This document shows positions 54,480 through 64,000 of a stretch of DNA of 64,000 nt, piece by piece. The notes below the pieces were generated by a model that saw only the letters and a program-made list of their open reading frames with translations, made no database searches and was not told the DNA's origin. Numbering within the stretch: the first letter of the stretch is position 1; each line of letters opens with the position of its first letter. The stretch covers positions 1,316,643 to 1,380,642 of the forward strand of contig JACAXG010000007.1 of assembly GCA_018881555.1 (NCBI GenBank), written 5' to 3'. This DNA comes from Amblyornis subalaris (taxonomy: Eukaryota > Chordata > Aves > Passeriformes > Ptilonorhynchidae). The position numbers were made by a program, and so were the translations under genes.

Positions 54480-54535
54480 GCCGCGCCGCCCCCCGCCCGC
54501 TGGATTTGCCGTTCCCAGTGGCTCCCTGCACATCA
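54480..54535 (+). other. SPRY1: Candidate alternative SPRY1 5' exon B (end precise, start unknown)
   Basis: A consensus donor, CACATCA then GTAAGTTGGG, lies at 54536 within the island about 1.1 kb downstream of the exon A donor. GTAAGT is the ideal donor hexamer. Mammalian SPRY1 is known for several alternative 5' non-coding exons, so a second first exon is plausible. The listed start is arbitrary. Confidence 0.35.
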
Positions 54536-55540
54536 GTAAGTTGGGGACCCGCCGTGCGCTNACACCGGGGCCGGCGCTGCCGCGGCGAGCAGGTGCCGCA
54601 GGGCGGCCCCGACCACCCTCCCGCCGGCCCCCTCCCGCAACAGGGGCACCGGGCTCCTGCGAGAAGGCTCGCTGGGGACCGCGGTCGGCTGGGAACGAGC
54701 AGAACGTCAAAAAGAGCCCCCAAGCGCTCCTCGCAGGTGGGGGCCGGAGGGGCTGGGGCAGGGGGTGCCGAGACGCAGCGCGGGGAACCCCCNGGGCTGA
54801 GCGGCCGCTCGGCTGCCGCGTTAAGCGCCAGGCAATCCTCCCTCCCGAGGCAGCGCCGGGCTGGGCTGTGCACTCCCTTGTGGAAGAGAGAGAAGGCGAG
54901 GAAAAAAAAAAAAGCCCATGTTTTCATTCATAAGTTTTTTTTTTCTCCCCTTTCCCCTCCTCTTCCTTCCTCTCCGTCAGCGCCGCGATCCGCTCCGCTC
55001 CGCTCGGGGCGCAGAGGGCGCCGCGCCGCCGCCCGCCCGGGGCTGCCCGGGGCTGCGGGGAGCGGGGCGGGACGGGGGGGGCTGGCAGCGTGTCCGAGCG
55101 GGTGTGGAGAAGGGGAGGGAAGCGGGATCCCACCCCCGAGGTGCGGGGAGGGAGCGCAGCCCCGGGTGCAGAACCGTGAGGGCTCTCGCCGCCCGCNCCG
55201 TACGTTATTTTATTATTTTGTTTTACTCATTTTTATTTTATTGTCCGGGGGAAAGCAGTTTACGAGCGATCTGCGCGGGGGTGGAGGTGGCTGGTTCAAC
55301 TCTCGCCCCGGTCTGCAGCTGGGCTTGTCAGTCTGCGCCGCGTTGATGTTGCGCTTTCCCCCCAAAGATGGCACTGGATGTCTTTCGCATTTTCTTGGGA
55401 TATTGTTTTTCATCCCCTAGGGAGCCCAGCTCCTGGCTGGTACAGCTGTAAATCTTTCCCTTTTCGCATTCATTCACCCTTGGTCTGTTGTGGATTTGTA
55501 TTCAGTGCTCGTGAAGAAGGCGGCTGCTTGTGTGGGGTAG

Positions 55541-55750
55541 GAGGAAATTCTTTGCTGGAGGGTGGTGAGGCGCTGGCACAGGGACGCTCAGAAAAGCTGT
55601 GGATGCCCCATCCCTGGAAGTGTTCAAGGCCAGGTTGGATGGTGCTCTGAGCAACCTGGTCTAGTGGAAGGTGTCGCTGCCCATGGCCAGGGGGTTTGGA
55701 ACTGCGTGGTCTTTAAAGTCCCTTCCAGCCTAAACTGTTCTGTGATTCTG
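55541..55750 (+). repeat. CR1 LINE 3' fragment in the SPRY1 intron
   Basis: Shows the CR1 3' end: GGTGGTGAGGCGCTGGCACA near 55561, CCATCCCTGGAAGTGTTCAA near 55609, GAGCAACCTGGTCTAGTGGA near 55649, AAGTCCCTTCCAGCC near 55717, and GTTCTGTGATTCTGTTCTGT at the end. It lies on the + strand, just beyond the CpG island. The antisense and sense open frames over it are not genes. Confidence 0.94.
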
Positions 55751-57192
55751 TTCTGTGAATTAGAAGGGAGAATGTTTGGTTTTCTTTTTAATCTGGTGAC
55801 CACAGAGCCCACCCAGGTGATGTTGGATGTAAACTGAAGCCTTTGGCTACTGGATGAGCACAAAGACTTTGTGTCCTGGCAGAAGCTGTTGCTTTGTGTT
55901 CTTGGTGACTGCCTGGTAGAAGAAACCTTTCCTCTTGTCCTCCCTGCGCTTCCACGCCATGGTGCATTTTTCTTTCTGGAGTGGGGAACAGCTCCCTGCC
56001 GACTGTGGTCTGGGTAGGCAAGACACTTCCTTAGGATTATTGGATGAGTTTTGGAAATGCTTGGTAGCACTTGCCTTTCTCTGCTTTCAGGTAAACATGA
56101 CATCTCGGGGGGGTGTCAAAAGAGACTTTTTCTTCAGCTGACAGTAAAGAAAAGCAGTTTGTTGTCTTGGTTCTCTGTATAAATGTGGCATTTAGATACT
56201 CAGCTAAATTTTTGTGTAGGTACAGAACTGTCACTGCAGTTTTCTCAGTGTTGCAACCTTCGNGTCTCCAGCTAGGCAGGATGGAAAGGGATGGAAATGT
56301 GTAACATTTCTACTGTTCTATTATTTANAAGATAGACTGGGAGATGTTCTGTTTATTTGAGAAGCTTTTAATCTGTCTTGTGAAAATGGATTTGTTCTTT
56401 GTTTGTGTTTTGAGGTTGTTGTTGAGGTTTTTTTATCTGCTCTTAACATTCTTANGAATCCTCAGGTACTTTTTGTCTGACACCTAGTTCATCTTAGCCT
56501 TTTCTACCCTGTTTTNGTTTCACACTCTGGCCTGTGGTCAGGAAATATTTGAAAACAGGTTGTTTGCACCCTTGCTTTAATTTTATAAAGAAGCATATTA
56601 GATCTGTAGGCTGAGTTACTTTCTCATAGAAAATGTCTTGGCCACTTGACAGCACTTAGTTCAGGACTCTGTAATGCGCATACGTCACTTTAAGAGGGAG
56701 GCTTTCCAAATGCACTAGGAAGCAAATCTGTTGAGCTTTCTGATGCTCCAGATTCAGACAGAAGGGTGAGAATTGGGCACGTTCCTTACTCTGCCATATG
56801 GAACGCGAACGTGGTGGTGTTCTTGGCTGTTTCCAACACAGTTTTGGGGGCATTCGGAATTGCTGTTGCTGGTTAAACAGATGTTGAGTTCAGTAGCAAG
56901 GGAGCGGCACTTCCCATGGCTTGCCAAGTAAGCATACAAGTTAATACTGGATTTTTTAATTTTTTCTTTTTTTTTTTTTTTTTTTAATGGTACGGGGTCT
57001 CCTTTGCATTCCTCATCTATGATGCCATACCCAGACTCTCCCCATTACTGGACTTTGGCCAGATCCTCAGCGTTGCTGTAATCCCCTGCTGAAAGTGATC
57101 AGTACCAGGTGGCTCGGGCAACTCGGGGTTTGCCAGATCAGTTCTGTTTTCAAAAAGTATCCCGTGGTTTATCCCTCTCCTGCCCTTGATCT

Positions 57193-57222
57193 CGTGTACG
57201 CGTGTATACATGTACACACGCA
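57193..57222. other. 30-bp alternating purine/pyrimidine, near-palindromic tract
   Basis: Every step from C57193 to A57222 alternates pyrimidine and purine (CGTGTACGCG, TGTATACATG, TACACACGCA). The centre is partly palindromic (GTATAC, TGTACA). Such tracts can adopt Z-DNA or cruciform structure. It lies 37 bases upstream of the SPRY1 coding-exon start at 57260. Confidence 0.85.
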
Positions 57223-57259
57223 GTGTTTATTTACACCTTCTGTCTCCTTCTTATTTTAG

Positions 57260-57314
57260 GATTTCAGATGCATGCCAGGTTCCCGCTGAATGCCAGCAGC
57301 AGAGATCACTACAG
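57260..57314 (+). other. SPRY1: SPRY1 5' UTR within the coding exon, with upstream ATGs
   Basis: Fifty-five bases lie between the splice acceptor (AG at 57258-57259) and the SPRY1 start codon. They contain three ATGs: 57268 (frame ends at TGA 57358-57360, past the SPRY1 start), 57272 (five codons, TGA 57287-57289) and 57290 (out of frame, running into the coding sequence). None is in frame with SPRY1. Such ATGs usually lower translation of the main frame. Confidence 0.8.
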
Positions 57315-58277
57315 ATGGAGCCCCAAAGTCAGCATGGCAGCGGTGGTTCCCTGGTGGTGATCCAGCAGCCCTCCCTGGACAGCCGGCAGCGCTCGGACTA
57401 TGACAGGGAGAGCCAGCCCGCGACCATCCTGTCACTGGACCAGATCAAGGCCATCAGGGGCAGCAACGAGTACACCGAAGGTCCGTCCGTGGTGAAAAAA
57501 TGCGGCCCGCGGACGGCACCGAGGCAGGAGAAGCACGAAAGGACTCACGAGATTATACCAATTAATGTGAATAATAATTACGAACACAGGCCCAGCCACG
57601 TGGGGCACGTGGCGCATCAGCATAACGCCAGGGCTCCCGTGCTGAGCCGGTCGACCAGCACGGGCAGCGCGGCCAGCTCCGGGAGCAACAGCAGCGCCTC
57701 CTCGGAGCAGGGGCTGCTGGGCCGGTCGCCGCCGTCCCGGCCGGGCTCCGGCCACAGATCCGATCGGACAATCCGGGCGCAGCCCAAGCAGTCGTCCCTG
57801 ATCGCGGACGATCTGAAGGGTCCTTTGAAAGAGGACTTGACGCAGCACAAGTTCATCTGCGAGCAGTGCGGGAAGTGCAAGTGCGGGGAGTGCACGGCGC
57901 CGCGGGCCCTGCCCTCCTGCCTGGCCTGCAACCGGCAGTGCCTGTGCTCGGCCGAGAGCATGGTGGAGTACGGCACCTGCATGTGCCTGGTCAAGGGCAT
58001 CTTCTACCACTGTTCCAACGANGACGAAGGGGACTCGTACGCGGATAATCCCTGCTCCTGCTCCCAGGCACACTGCTGTTCTAGGTACCTGTGCATGGGA
58101 GCCATGTCCTTGTTTCTGCCTTGCTTGCTCTGCTACCCTCCGGCCAAAGGATGCCTAAAACTCTGCCGAGGGTGCTACGACCGCGTCAATCGTCCGGGTT
58201 GCCGGTGCAAGAACTCCAACACGGTCTACTGTAAACTGGAGAGCTGCCCCTCCCGGGGTCAGGGCAAGCCCTCATGA
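57315..58277 (+). CDS. SPRY1: Sprouty homolog 1 (SPRY1), complete, single coding exon
   Basis: The frame encodes 320 residues, against 319 for the human protein as I recall it. SPRY1 is a feedback inhibitor of FGF, GDNF and other receptor tyrosine kinase signals to Ras/ERK, acting at the inner plasma membrane. The start was chosen because [20 protein letters not shown] matches the Sprouty-1 N-terminus and +4 is G; an in-frame open stretch runs further 5' but lies largely in intron. Features: the Cbl-binding NEYTEGP motif with the conserved tyrosine at residue 53; a serine-rich segment at about 111-130 ([20 protein letters not shown]); and the Cys-rich Sprouty domain at about 182-311 ([12 protein letters not shown] through CKLESC), which mediates membrane targeting and oligomerisation. 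The C-terminus [10 protein letters not shown] identifies SPRY1 among the paralogues. Codon 236 is GAN (N at 58022), so Asp or Glu. Stop is TGA at 58275-58277. No frameshift or truncation. Confidence 0.98.
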   Translation: MEPQSQHGSGGSLVVIQQPSLDSRQRSDYDRESQPATILSLDQIKAIRGSNEYTEGPSVVKKCGPRTAPRQEKHERTHEIIPINVNNNYEHRPSHVGHVAHQHNARAPVLSRSTSTGSAASSGSNSSASSEQGLLGRSPPSRPGSGHRSDRTIRAQPKQSSLIADDLKGPLKEDLTQHKFICEQCGKCKCGECTAPRALPSCLACNRQCLCSAESMVEYGTCMCLVKGIFYHCSNXDEGDSYADNPCSCSQAHCCSRYLCMGAMSLFLPCLLCYPPAKGCLKLCRGCYDRVNRPGCRCKNSNTVYCKLESCPSRGQGKPS

Positions 58278-60020
58278 TTTTGGGAGGGAGGTTTNCTTCC
58301 TCCAACTTCAGTTTTTCAGGTTGTAGCTGATTTGGTTGTTTTTCCTCTTTCTTTCTNCCCCCTCCTCTCCCATTTTGGGAGGACTGTTCTTTTCCTTTCC
58401 TTTCTGTCTCCCCAAGTTCAGATACACGAGTTCTTCCTTTGCATCTTTGCTCTCCTCTCCCTATTGACTTGGCTGAGTGTGGAGCGTTTCACGCAGCCGC
58501 TGCTGCTCTTTGGTAAGTGTGGACCTGGTATCTGCACCTGCTGCTCGCTCGGGCAGGGTCTTCGAGTTTGTAACTGAACCACTCCTGAGAGAGAGACAGT
58601 GAGGGCTCACTGGGCTCTTGAAGCTTCTTGCTCTGTGAATATCTTCCCAAAGATGTTTTTTTTTGTTGTTCTCAGCAATTTATGGGTTTTTCCCTTAACC
58701 TCCCGGGTGCCAAGGAAGAATAACTTTCCTGAGTGAGCTGGATTGTGAAATAACTTTTTGTGTGTGTTCTTTCTGGAGAGGGATGTAAAATAAAGGCTTC
58801 ACCAAATGAAAGGCCTGACTCTTCTATAAGCAGCCTGCTTCTTTTTGCATCTTTTTTTTCCCCCTTCTCTTTTTGTCTTAACTTTTGGAACATTCTCAGA
58901 CCTGAGAATTGCCCTGCCTCTTTTTTTTTTTTTTTTTTTTTTTACATTTTCAATGTAACTTCAGTTTTTGCTACACTATGTAGATCTTCACATTGGAGAC
59001 ACTGTGGCTGCAACATACTCATTTGTTTCTTTTGCTGTCCAATCTTTGAAGGATATTGCTCACTCCACCCTCCTAATCCCATTTTTATAGTCTGTCAGTA
59101 TCAGTCGATATTAAAGTTGGTGGTGTTCATATATCCAAACAGCCTTCAGGTGTCATTGAATCACCTAAATGTTCTTGAATCCTTCAAGTTTCTTGTGATC
59201 CTTTGGCTTAGTGAGTTTAGCTCTGCTCTGTACTTTATAATTTTATTCTGTCCCTGTTTTATTGCCTTAGCCACAAATTGTGGTCCTTTTTTGTATATTT
59301 TATGTATAAAACACAAAGTTGAATCCCAACTATTTTTAAGACAAAAGTCTGTTAAAACTTTTTTTATTGTAAAGAATATTTATTATGTGAATCTCTATTA
59401 TTTTATGATATTTATTGCAAAAGACTTCAAAAATGTACTCATGTCTGAATATAACAAAATATCAATACTTAACGAAATAAGGATGACACGAAGAAAGTAC
59501 ATATGTTAACTATAATGCAGAAAATATATTAATTAATGAAAACGGCTCTGGAGTTCTTTTGTTACAAGACAGGTTGTGAGCTATGTGTGTGTATTGCTGG
59601 GCTGTTCCTCCTTGAGGGCTCTCAGGTGGCAAAGAATCTCCTGTTGATACTTCAAAGCCACTAGTCTGTGCTCTAGTTTAGTTTACCTAATTTTAAGTTT
59701 AAGCCAACTATATATCAAATAAGTTTTTGGTACAGGATGTTTAATACAATTGAATCTATGTTGTGCTTAACAGTGCCAAGAAATGGAGGCTCTATTTGTT
59801 TACCAAAGCATTTGCAAATACAGTTGTGGAGGAGGAAACCACAACTTCCAAGTTGGGGTGGTTTGTTTTTTTTTTTTGTTTCTTAAGGAATACCACATTA
59901 ACATGCAAAGCCATTTAAAATTTTCCCATATAAAACTTCTTGGCTGGTTAAATTATGCAGCAACTGAAGAAATTAATGTCCCCAGCTCAATTCTAAATAA
60001 AAAGCTAGAGGCAGGATGAA
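58278..60020 (+). other. SPRY1: SPRY1 3' UTR (end inferred)
   Basis: T-rich, AT-rich sequence follows the stop codon. AATAAA occurs at 58789-58794 without GT-rich sequence after it. A second AATAAA at 59996-60001 is followed by GATTGTGTTGCTGTAGTTTG at about 60028-60047, a good downstream element, so cleavage near 60020 is the best guess. AU-rich ATTTA pentamers occur at 59378-59382 and 59410-59414, consistent with an unstable early-response mRNA. A 23-T run lies at 58921-58943. A 249-codon open frame (58760-59509) falls wholly inside and is explained by T-rich composition. An ending near 59530 is an alternative. Confidence 0.6.
59996..60001 (+). terminator. SPRY1: Polyadenylation signal, likely SPRY1 distal site
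   Basis: AATAAA with GT-rich sequence beginning about 27 bases downstream. It is the best-formed polyadenylation site after the SPRY1 stop. Confidence 0.55.
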
Positions 60021-63000
60021 AAACGGCGATTGTGTTGCTGTAGTTTGGTAGCTCAGAAATTAGGGAATGTGTGTGTGTTTGGGCCTATGTCTGTGACTTA
60101 TTTGGTTCTCTTCCCATATGTTTTCCAATGTCAACTGAATCTTCTGTCTTTAAATTAAAGGCTCTTAAGGGTGACCTAAGTGTCACAGCTACTTGTGGCC
60201 ATTTAACACACATTCAACAGAAAAAGCTTTTCATTAAGAGTGAATGGGGAGACCTCGTTCTTTTTCTCATGTGGGTCAAGGTTACATTGCAATTCCCCTG
60301 AACTTTAAAAGTTTTAAATGGATGTAATTTCACATGGTGTTCAGAGTAAGTGGTTCTAGAGAAACCCCACTTTAGAACACAGTAATGACTTGACAAATGT
60401 GTCATATCTTGCTTTCTTAAGCCCTGCTGCTTTGGTTTGCCATATTCAAGCTGTTGTGTCTCCCAGCACGGTGATGATTTGAATGAGCTCGCCTTTTGTA
60501 GTTAATTCCATCCAAGCTGATGCAGCGTCATGGAACTGGAGCTGCCTGAAAAGCTGCATTTTTATTAAACAGCACAGATGGCCTCTGTGAGGTGTAAAGT
60601 GAAATCATCCTCTGGCTGCATCTAGGAAGCCACTGGCTTTGCAGGATGCGGGTGATGCTGCTGCTCTCAGTGTGACAGAAGTGACAGGCTGGGGGGCTCG
60701 CGGGGCAGCAGCGGATGTACACGAGTTCTGCTTGCCAAGATTTCCTGAGATGAAGCAAAGCCAAGAGAAGGATGTTTCTGAGGAGCAGGGACTTGCTTTG
60801 CTACCACTGCTTCGTCTCTGACAGCGACAGCTGCAAACAGCCCNGGGGAGACAATGGAGGCCTTGTCCAGCACGGGTCAGATCTGTCCATGGGTAACTGT
60901 GTGCGGACACTCGGGAACACGGAGCCAACTGCCTCTTCACAGCTGGCTCAGATCCAGCTCTGTGTTGAGTAAGTTTGCTCGAAGGGTGCTTCCTGTGCCT
61001 CTTCAAGGAAAACCTCACACTGCGTGCCTCTGTCTCTTTATTTTCAGCCAGGTGACTTATCTGGTGGTTTGGTTTGGTTCCTAGCAGAAGAGAAGAAATC
61101 CTATGTGTACTCCATCTTTTAATGATTGTCTTCCACNACGAGCTGTGTCATGGCACTGTTTCAAGATTCCTTTTTTAAAAAAGATTAGCAAAAGCTACGC
61201 TCTAGTTAGTCGCACTAATGCTTCCTTTACTAACTAGACTTTTGGAATAACTTCAGGTTACAATTTCTTTGGAGAAAAATGAGAAGTTCCTTGTATGTCT
61301 TACATGGTTTTCTAATTGCCAGGTAGGGCAGGCAGTGTTAAAAAAATGAGAATAATGTGTTTTTCTCTCGGGTTAGATGCTGTATGGTTTGTATTTAATA
61401 TACATATATATATTTGGGTTCACTTTCAGGTCCTCTGGAATGTAGGGTCATTGCCATTATGATATGGAAATGACTGGGAATTCATTCAGGCAGATGGATT
61501 TTGTGGTGTAGAACCACGCAGNATTGCACGAGAGTGCATGAATGTCTTTCCAGCTGAAAGAGAATGGAGCAAGCTGACAGCTGGATGAAGTGAGCCTCCC
61601 CAGCTTGAAGANACACAAGTTACTTTAAATATGCCCTAAAGTGGTCAGTCACTGTAGTCTGTTCTACTTTCCACACTACCTAGCAAGTGGAATGGCCATC
61701 CAAGGATGCTGTGTTCTGTTGGAAGGGGGTTTGCTGAGGGCTGATGGNATTTCCAGCAATTAGGGCAATGAAGTGCAGATTTCAGTCCTCCAACCCAAAC
61801 TTTGTCCGTGGGCTGTTTGTTCAAGGTTACTCCTACATGTCTGTGGAGCACCAAGACTGTGAGAGCCTGTTCCAATGTATGTCGTAAAAATTCCTTCTTT
61901 CCTGATAGATTTGAGATCTGGTTTTGAGAAATTGAGAGAACTCTGTATAAAATGATGGTGTAATTAGGTGGTAAATTCAGCTGACCTACTGACCTACTTG
62001 CAGGGGTCGGTGATGGATTTGGCTGAGGCTGCCATCTGGTTAGAACAGTGGAGGCCTCGAATGTGTCACATAATGTCTGGGCTGAAGGAAAAAAGGGAAG
62101 TCCCTCCAGCAAGCTGGAATTCAAGTCTTGTTATGCCTAGTATCTCAAAACTCGTGGTAAGAGATAAGTTTTGGAAACAATGATTTAGCAATAAAAACGA
62201 TCAGTAGATAAAGTTTCTGCATTCCATGCTGGAGGAATCGCTGGCCAGGGTGAGAATTTGCCATCAGAGCTGGGGTGTTCTCCAAAGACAGCTCCATTTC
62301 ACTAACGCTGGTGTGGGTGAGGGCATTATCTGAGGGGGGATAATGCCTAACAACTGAAAAGTACTTGCTCTTTTTTATGGTTCCATATCATAGAGACAGG
62401 TGGGAGAGGATTAGCTCCTCTGTCTGTGATAGAGCAAATCTGTTAAGAGGGATTAAAGGGGCTAGATGAGGTGTTTTAATGGACTTATATGAAGTAATAG
62501 ATTTTTGTCCTGGAGGAATGTTCAGGATTCACTGATACTTCTGCATTTCTTGTTCTGCTAAAATTATCTCCAAATTCTAAGGAATCCTGATTAATTTTTG
62601 GCTTCCTTCCAGCTGGAACATTTGTGTCAGTCATGGTGGTGCTTCAAAAAACCTGGAATAAAATTCTGCTCTGCCATCACCCAGCTGGATCGCCCAGCCT
62701 TACACAGCACATAGGGTTGCACAGGTCTCGTTCTGATTACCCTTCATTTGGTGGGCAAGTTGCTTTCAGGGCAGCTCTTAATCATTTGTCCTTCTTCCCT
62801 GTGGTTGTGTTTCACCTTCCTCTGGCTGATGGGAGGAGCCAAAGCATGGCTTTTCCCCTTGGCATTAGTTACCCAGCCATATGGAACCTGCGTTAACGAG
62901 CTTTCTACTTGCTGGAAGGATGTGTTCAAAAAACTTGTGATCTCCAGAGTGATATTTGCAGCTCGGTTTATATTTGTGATAAAGACATGCAGTGCTGTTG

Positions 63001-64000
63001 GTTTTCCCAGTAGCTGCCACTCCTACTCCTCCTGGTGAAGGTGTCTTGTGATGAGATGCTGCCTCATTTACTTATTAATAAATACAAATTCCAGAAAGTT
63101 TTCCTGCAAACCACACATGGTCTGACTTTTTAAAGTATACAGGGGTGAAGCACTAGTCTTAATGAATAACTTTTGCTTTTAGCATCAAGAAAGAATCAGA
63201 AGTTCACCTGGACTTTTCAATATTCCTGATACATGCATGTGATATGTAATGATAAAAGAAACAGTGTTTCTAGGAGAAGTTAAAGTGCACTTGCTCTTTT
63301 TTGGAGCAGAGAAACACACATTTGGTCAGTCCTTAGAGAAAGGTGTGCCCGACAGCCGTGGCTCTGGCCTTGTGAGCACGCCCTGTTTTGTGAACCTTTG
63401 TATCCACGTACAGTGTCCCGACCTGAAAACAAACATCCTCCAGAACACCATGTCAGGAGGCACAAACAGTCTGACAGAGGCTCTGCCCCCAGGGGCTGAA
63501 CCCCATTGTGTTTGTGCAAGAAGGAGCACAATGGGACATCCTGCCTGACCCCTCAGGGTCGCTGCCATAGTATGACTGGGTTTATTCCATGGAATATTTC
63601 TTCTGAATGGAGTTGATGATTCACACCAGTGACTGAGTTGGCCAGGCAACACAGTGCTTACAGTGCCTTAGGGATATCCAGTGTTCATAAATGTTAGGAT
63701 GTTTTTATTTGGTAGGATAAAGTGACTGTGAGAAGTAGCTGGAGTACCCTAAACATATGCTGAAGTTACATAACTGATTACCTACTTAATGGATATTATA
63801 AATGAAACCTCCTGTTTTCTGGTACATGCTTCAATTTCCAAACCACCTGACAGTTCCTGCAATGGTGTGAGGATTCCTCTTCCACATACTTCAAGCAGGA
63901 AGAAGAGATGAATTTACCTGACCTGGTAAAGGTCCTCTCCAAAGCATCGTTTCTTGTGTGATGTCTGGTTTGTTGCGTTCGGATCTGTGCACTTTATGAG
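60021..64000. other. Intergenic region downstream of SPRY1
   Basis: I see no coding exon, RNA gene or intact mobile element. The patch 60600-61000 is somewhat richer in GC and has open frames on both strands without recognisable similarity. A possible old CR1 remnant lies near 61865-61925. The region is otherwise ordinary AT-rich DNA. Confidence 0.7.
61865..61925 (-). repeat. Possible strongly diverged CR1 fragment
   Basis: GAGCCTGTTCCAATG followed by AAAATTCCTTCTTTCCTGAT and ATTTGAGATCTGG resembles the minus-strand CR1 segment seen clearly at 50549-50798 (GCCTGTTCCAATG, GAAATTTTTCCTGATATCC). The match is short and interrupted, so the call is tentative. Confidence 0.35.

Larger units (their letters stand above)
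52910..55200 (+). promoter_or_regulatory. SPRY1: SPRY1 CpG-island promoter region
   Basis: This is the only large CpG island in the window: very high G+C with dense CpG over about 52920-53880 and 54020-55200, interrupted by a short A-rich stretch near 53915-53990. It lies 2-4 kb upstream of the SPRY1 coding exon, as expected for the promoter and non-coding first exon. No convincing TATA box was seen. A CRE-like TGACATCA occurs at 53223-53230 and a WT1/EGR-like GCGGGGGCT at 53252-53260. SPRY1 is a reported WT1 target in mammals, but these matches are weak and unproven. Many long open frames here are artefacts of GC richness. Confidence 0.88.
53400..57259 (+). other. SPRY1: SPRY1 5' intron (if exon A is used)
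   Basis: About 3.9 kb from GTAAGC at 53400 to TTATTTTAG at 57251-57259. It contains the rest of the CpG island, one CR1 (55541-55750), T runs near 56967-56985, and a 30-base alternating purine/pyrimidine tract at 57193-57222. The acceptor has a pyrimidine-rich tract (CTTCTGTCTCCTTCTTATTT). The acceptor is well supported, but which donor it pairs with is inferred. Confidence 0.6.

Noticed and set aside
52768..55420. Many long open frames on both strands (up to 345 codons)
   Set aside because: They lie in the CpG island, where stop codons are rare because of GC richness. Frames overlap each other on both strands and are rich in Arg, Ala, Gly and Pro with no recognisable domain.
57432..58073. 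213-codon antisense open frame
   Set aside because: It is the reverse-strand shadow of the SPRY1 coding sequence, whose GC-rich codons leave the opposite strand open.

Overview
This is vertebrate nuclear DNA, most likely from a bird. Genes are sparse, exons are short with consensus GT/AG borders, and one large CpG island is present. The only recognisable interspersed repeats are CR1 LINE 3' ends, the dominant repeat of birds and other sauropsids. Composition is mostly AT-rich outside the island. Isolated single-base N calls are scattered through the window, so the sequence is a draft or masked consensus.

Two protein-coding genes lie in the same (+) orientation. Positions 1 to about 37,600 hold the 3' end of AFG2A (SPATA5), an AAA+ ATPase of ribosome biogenesis. 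Its last two coding exons are at 3715-3879 and 37260-37436, separated by an intron of about 33.4 kb. That intron contains four of the clear CR1 copies, microsatellites, a small AT-rich minisatellite and a GC-rich patch near 32 kb. About 15 kb of intergenic DNA follows, with two more CR1 remnants and a previously unlabelled dispersed repeat pair.

SPRY1 (Sprouty-1, an inhibitor of receptor tyrosine kinase/ERK signalling) occupies about 52.9-60.0 kb. It has a CpG-island promoter at about 52.9-55.2 kb with two candidate first-exon donor sites, an intron carrying one CR1, one exon holding the whole 320-codon reading frame (57315-58277), and a T-rich 3' UTR ending near a good polyadenylation signal at 59996. 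The last 4 kb is intergenic with no gene seen.

The AFG2A-SPRY1 order and orientation match what I recall for human 4q27-q28, so this is a conserved syntenic block. The two genes are not functionally linked; SPRY1 enhancers may lie in the long AFG2A intron and the intergenic gap, but the sequence alone cannot show this. I found no novel multi-gene system, no CRISPR array, no RNA gene and no intact mobile element. The most interesting items are predicted overlapping upstream ORFs on SPRY1 mRNA, two alternative first-exon donors, an inverted CR1 pair in the AFG2A intron, and the repeat pair at 46.8/48.5 kb.
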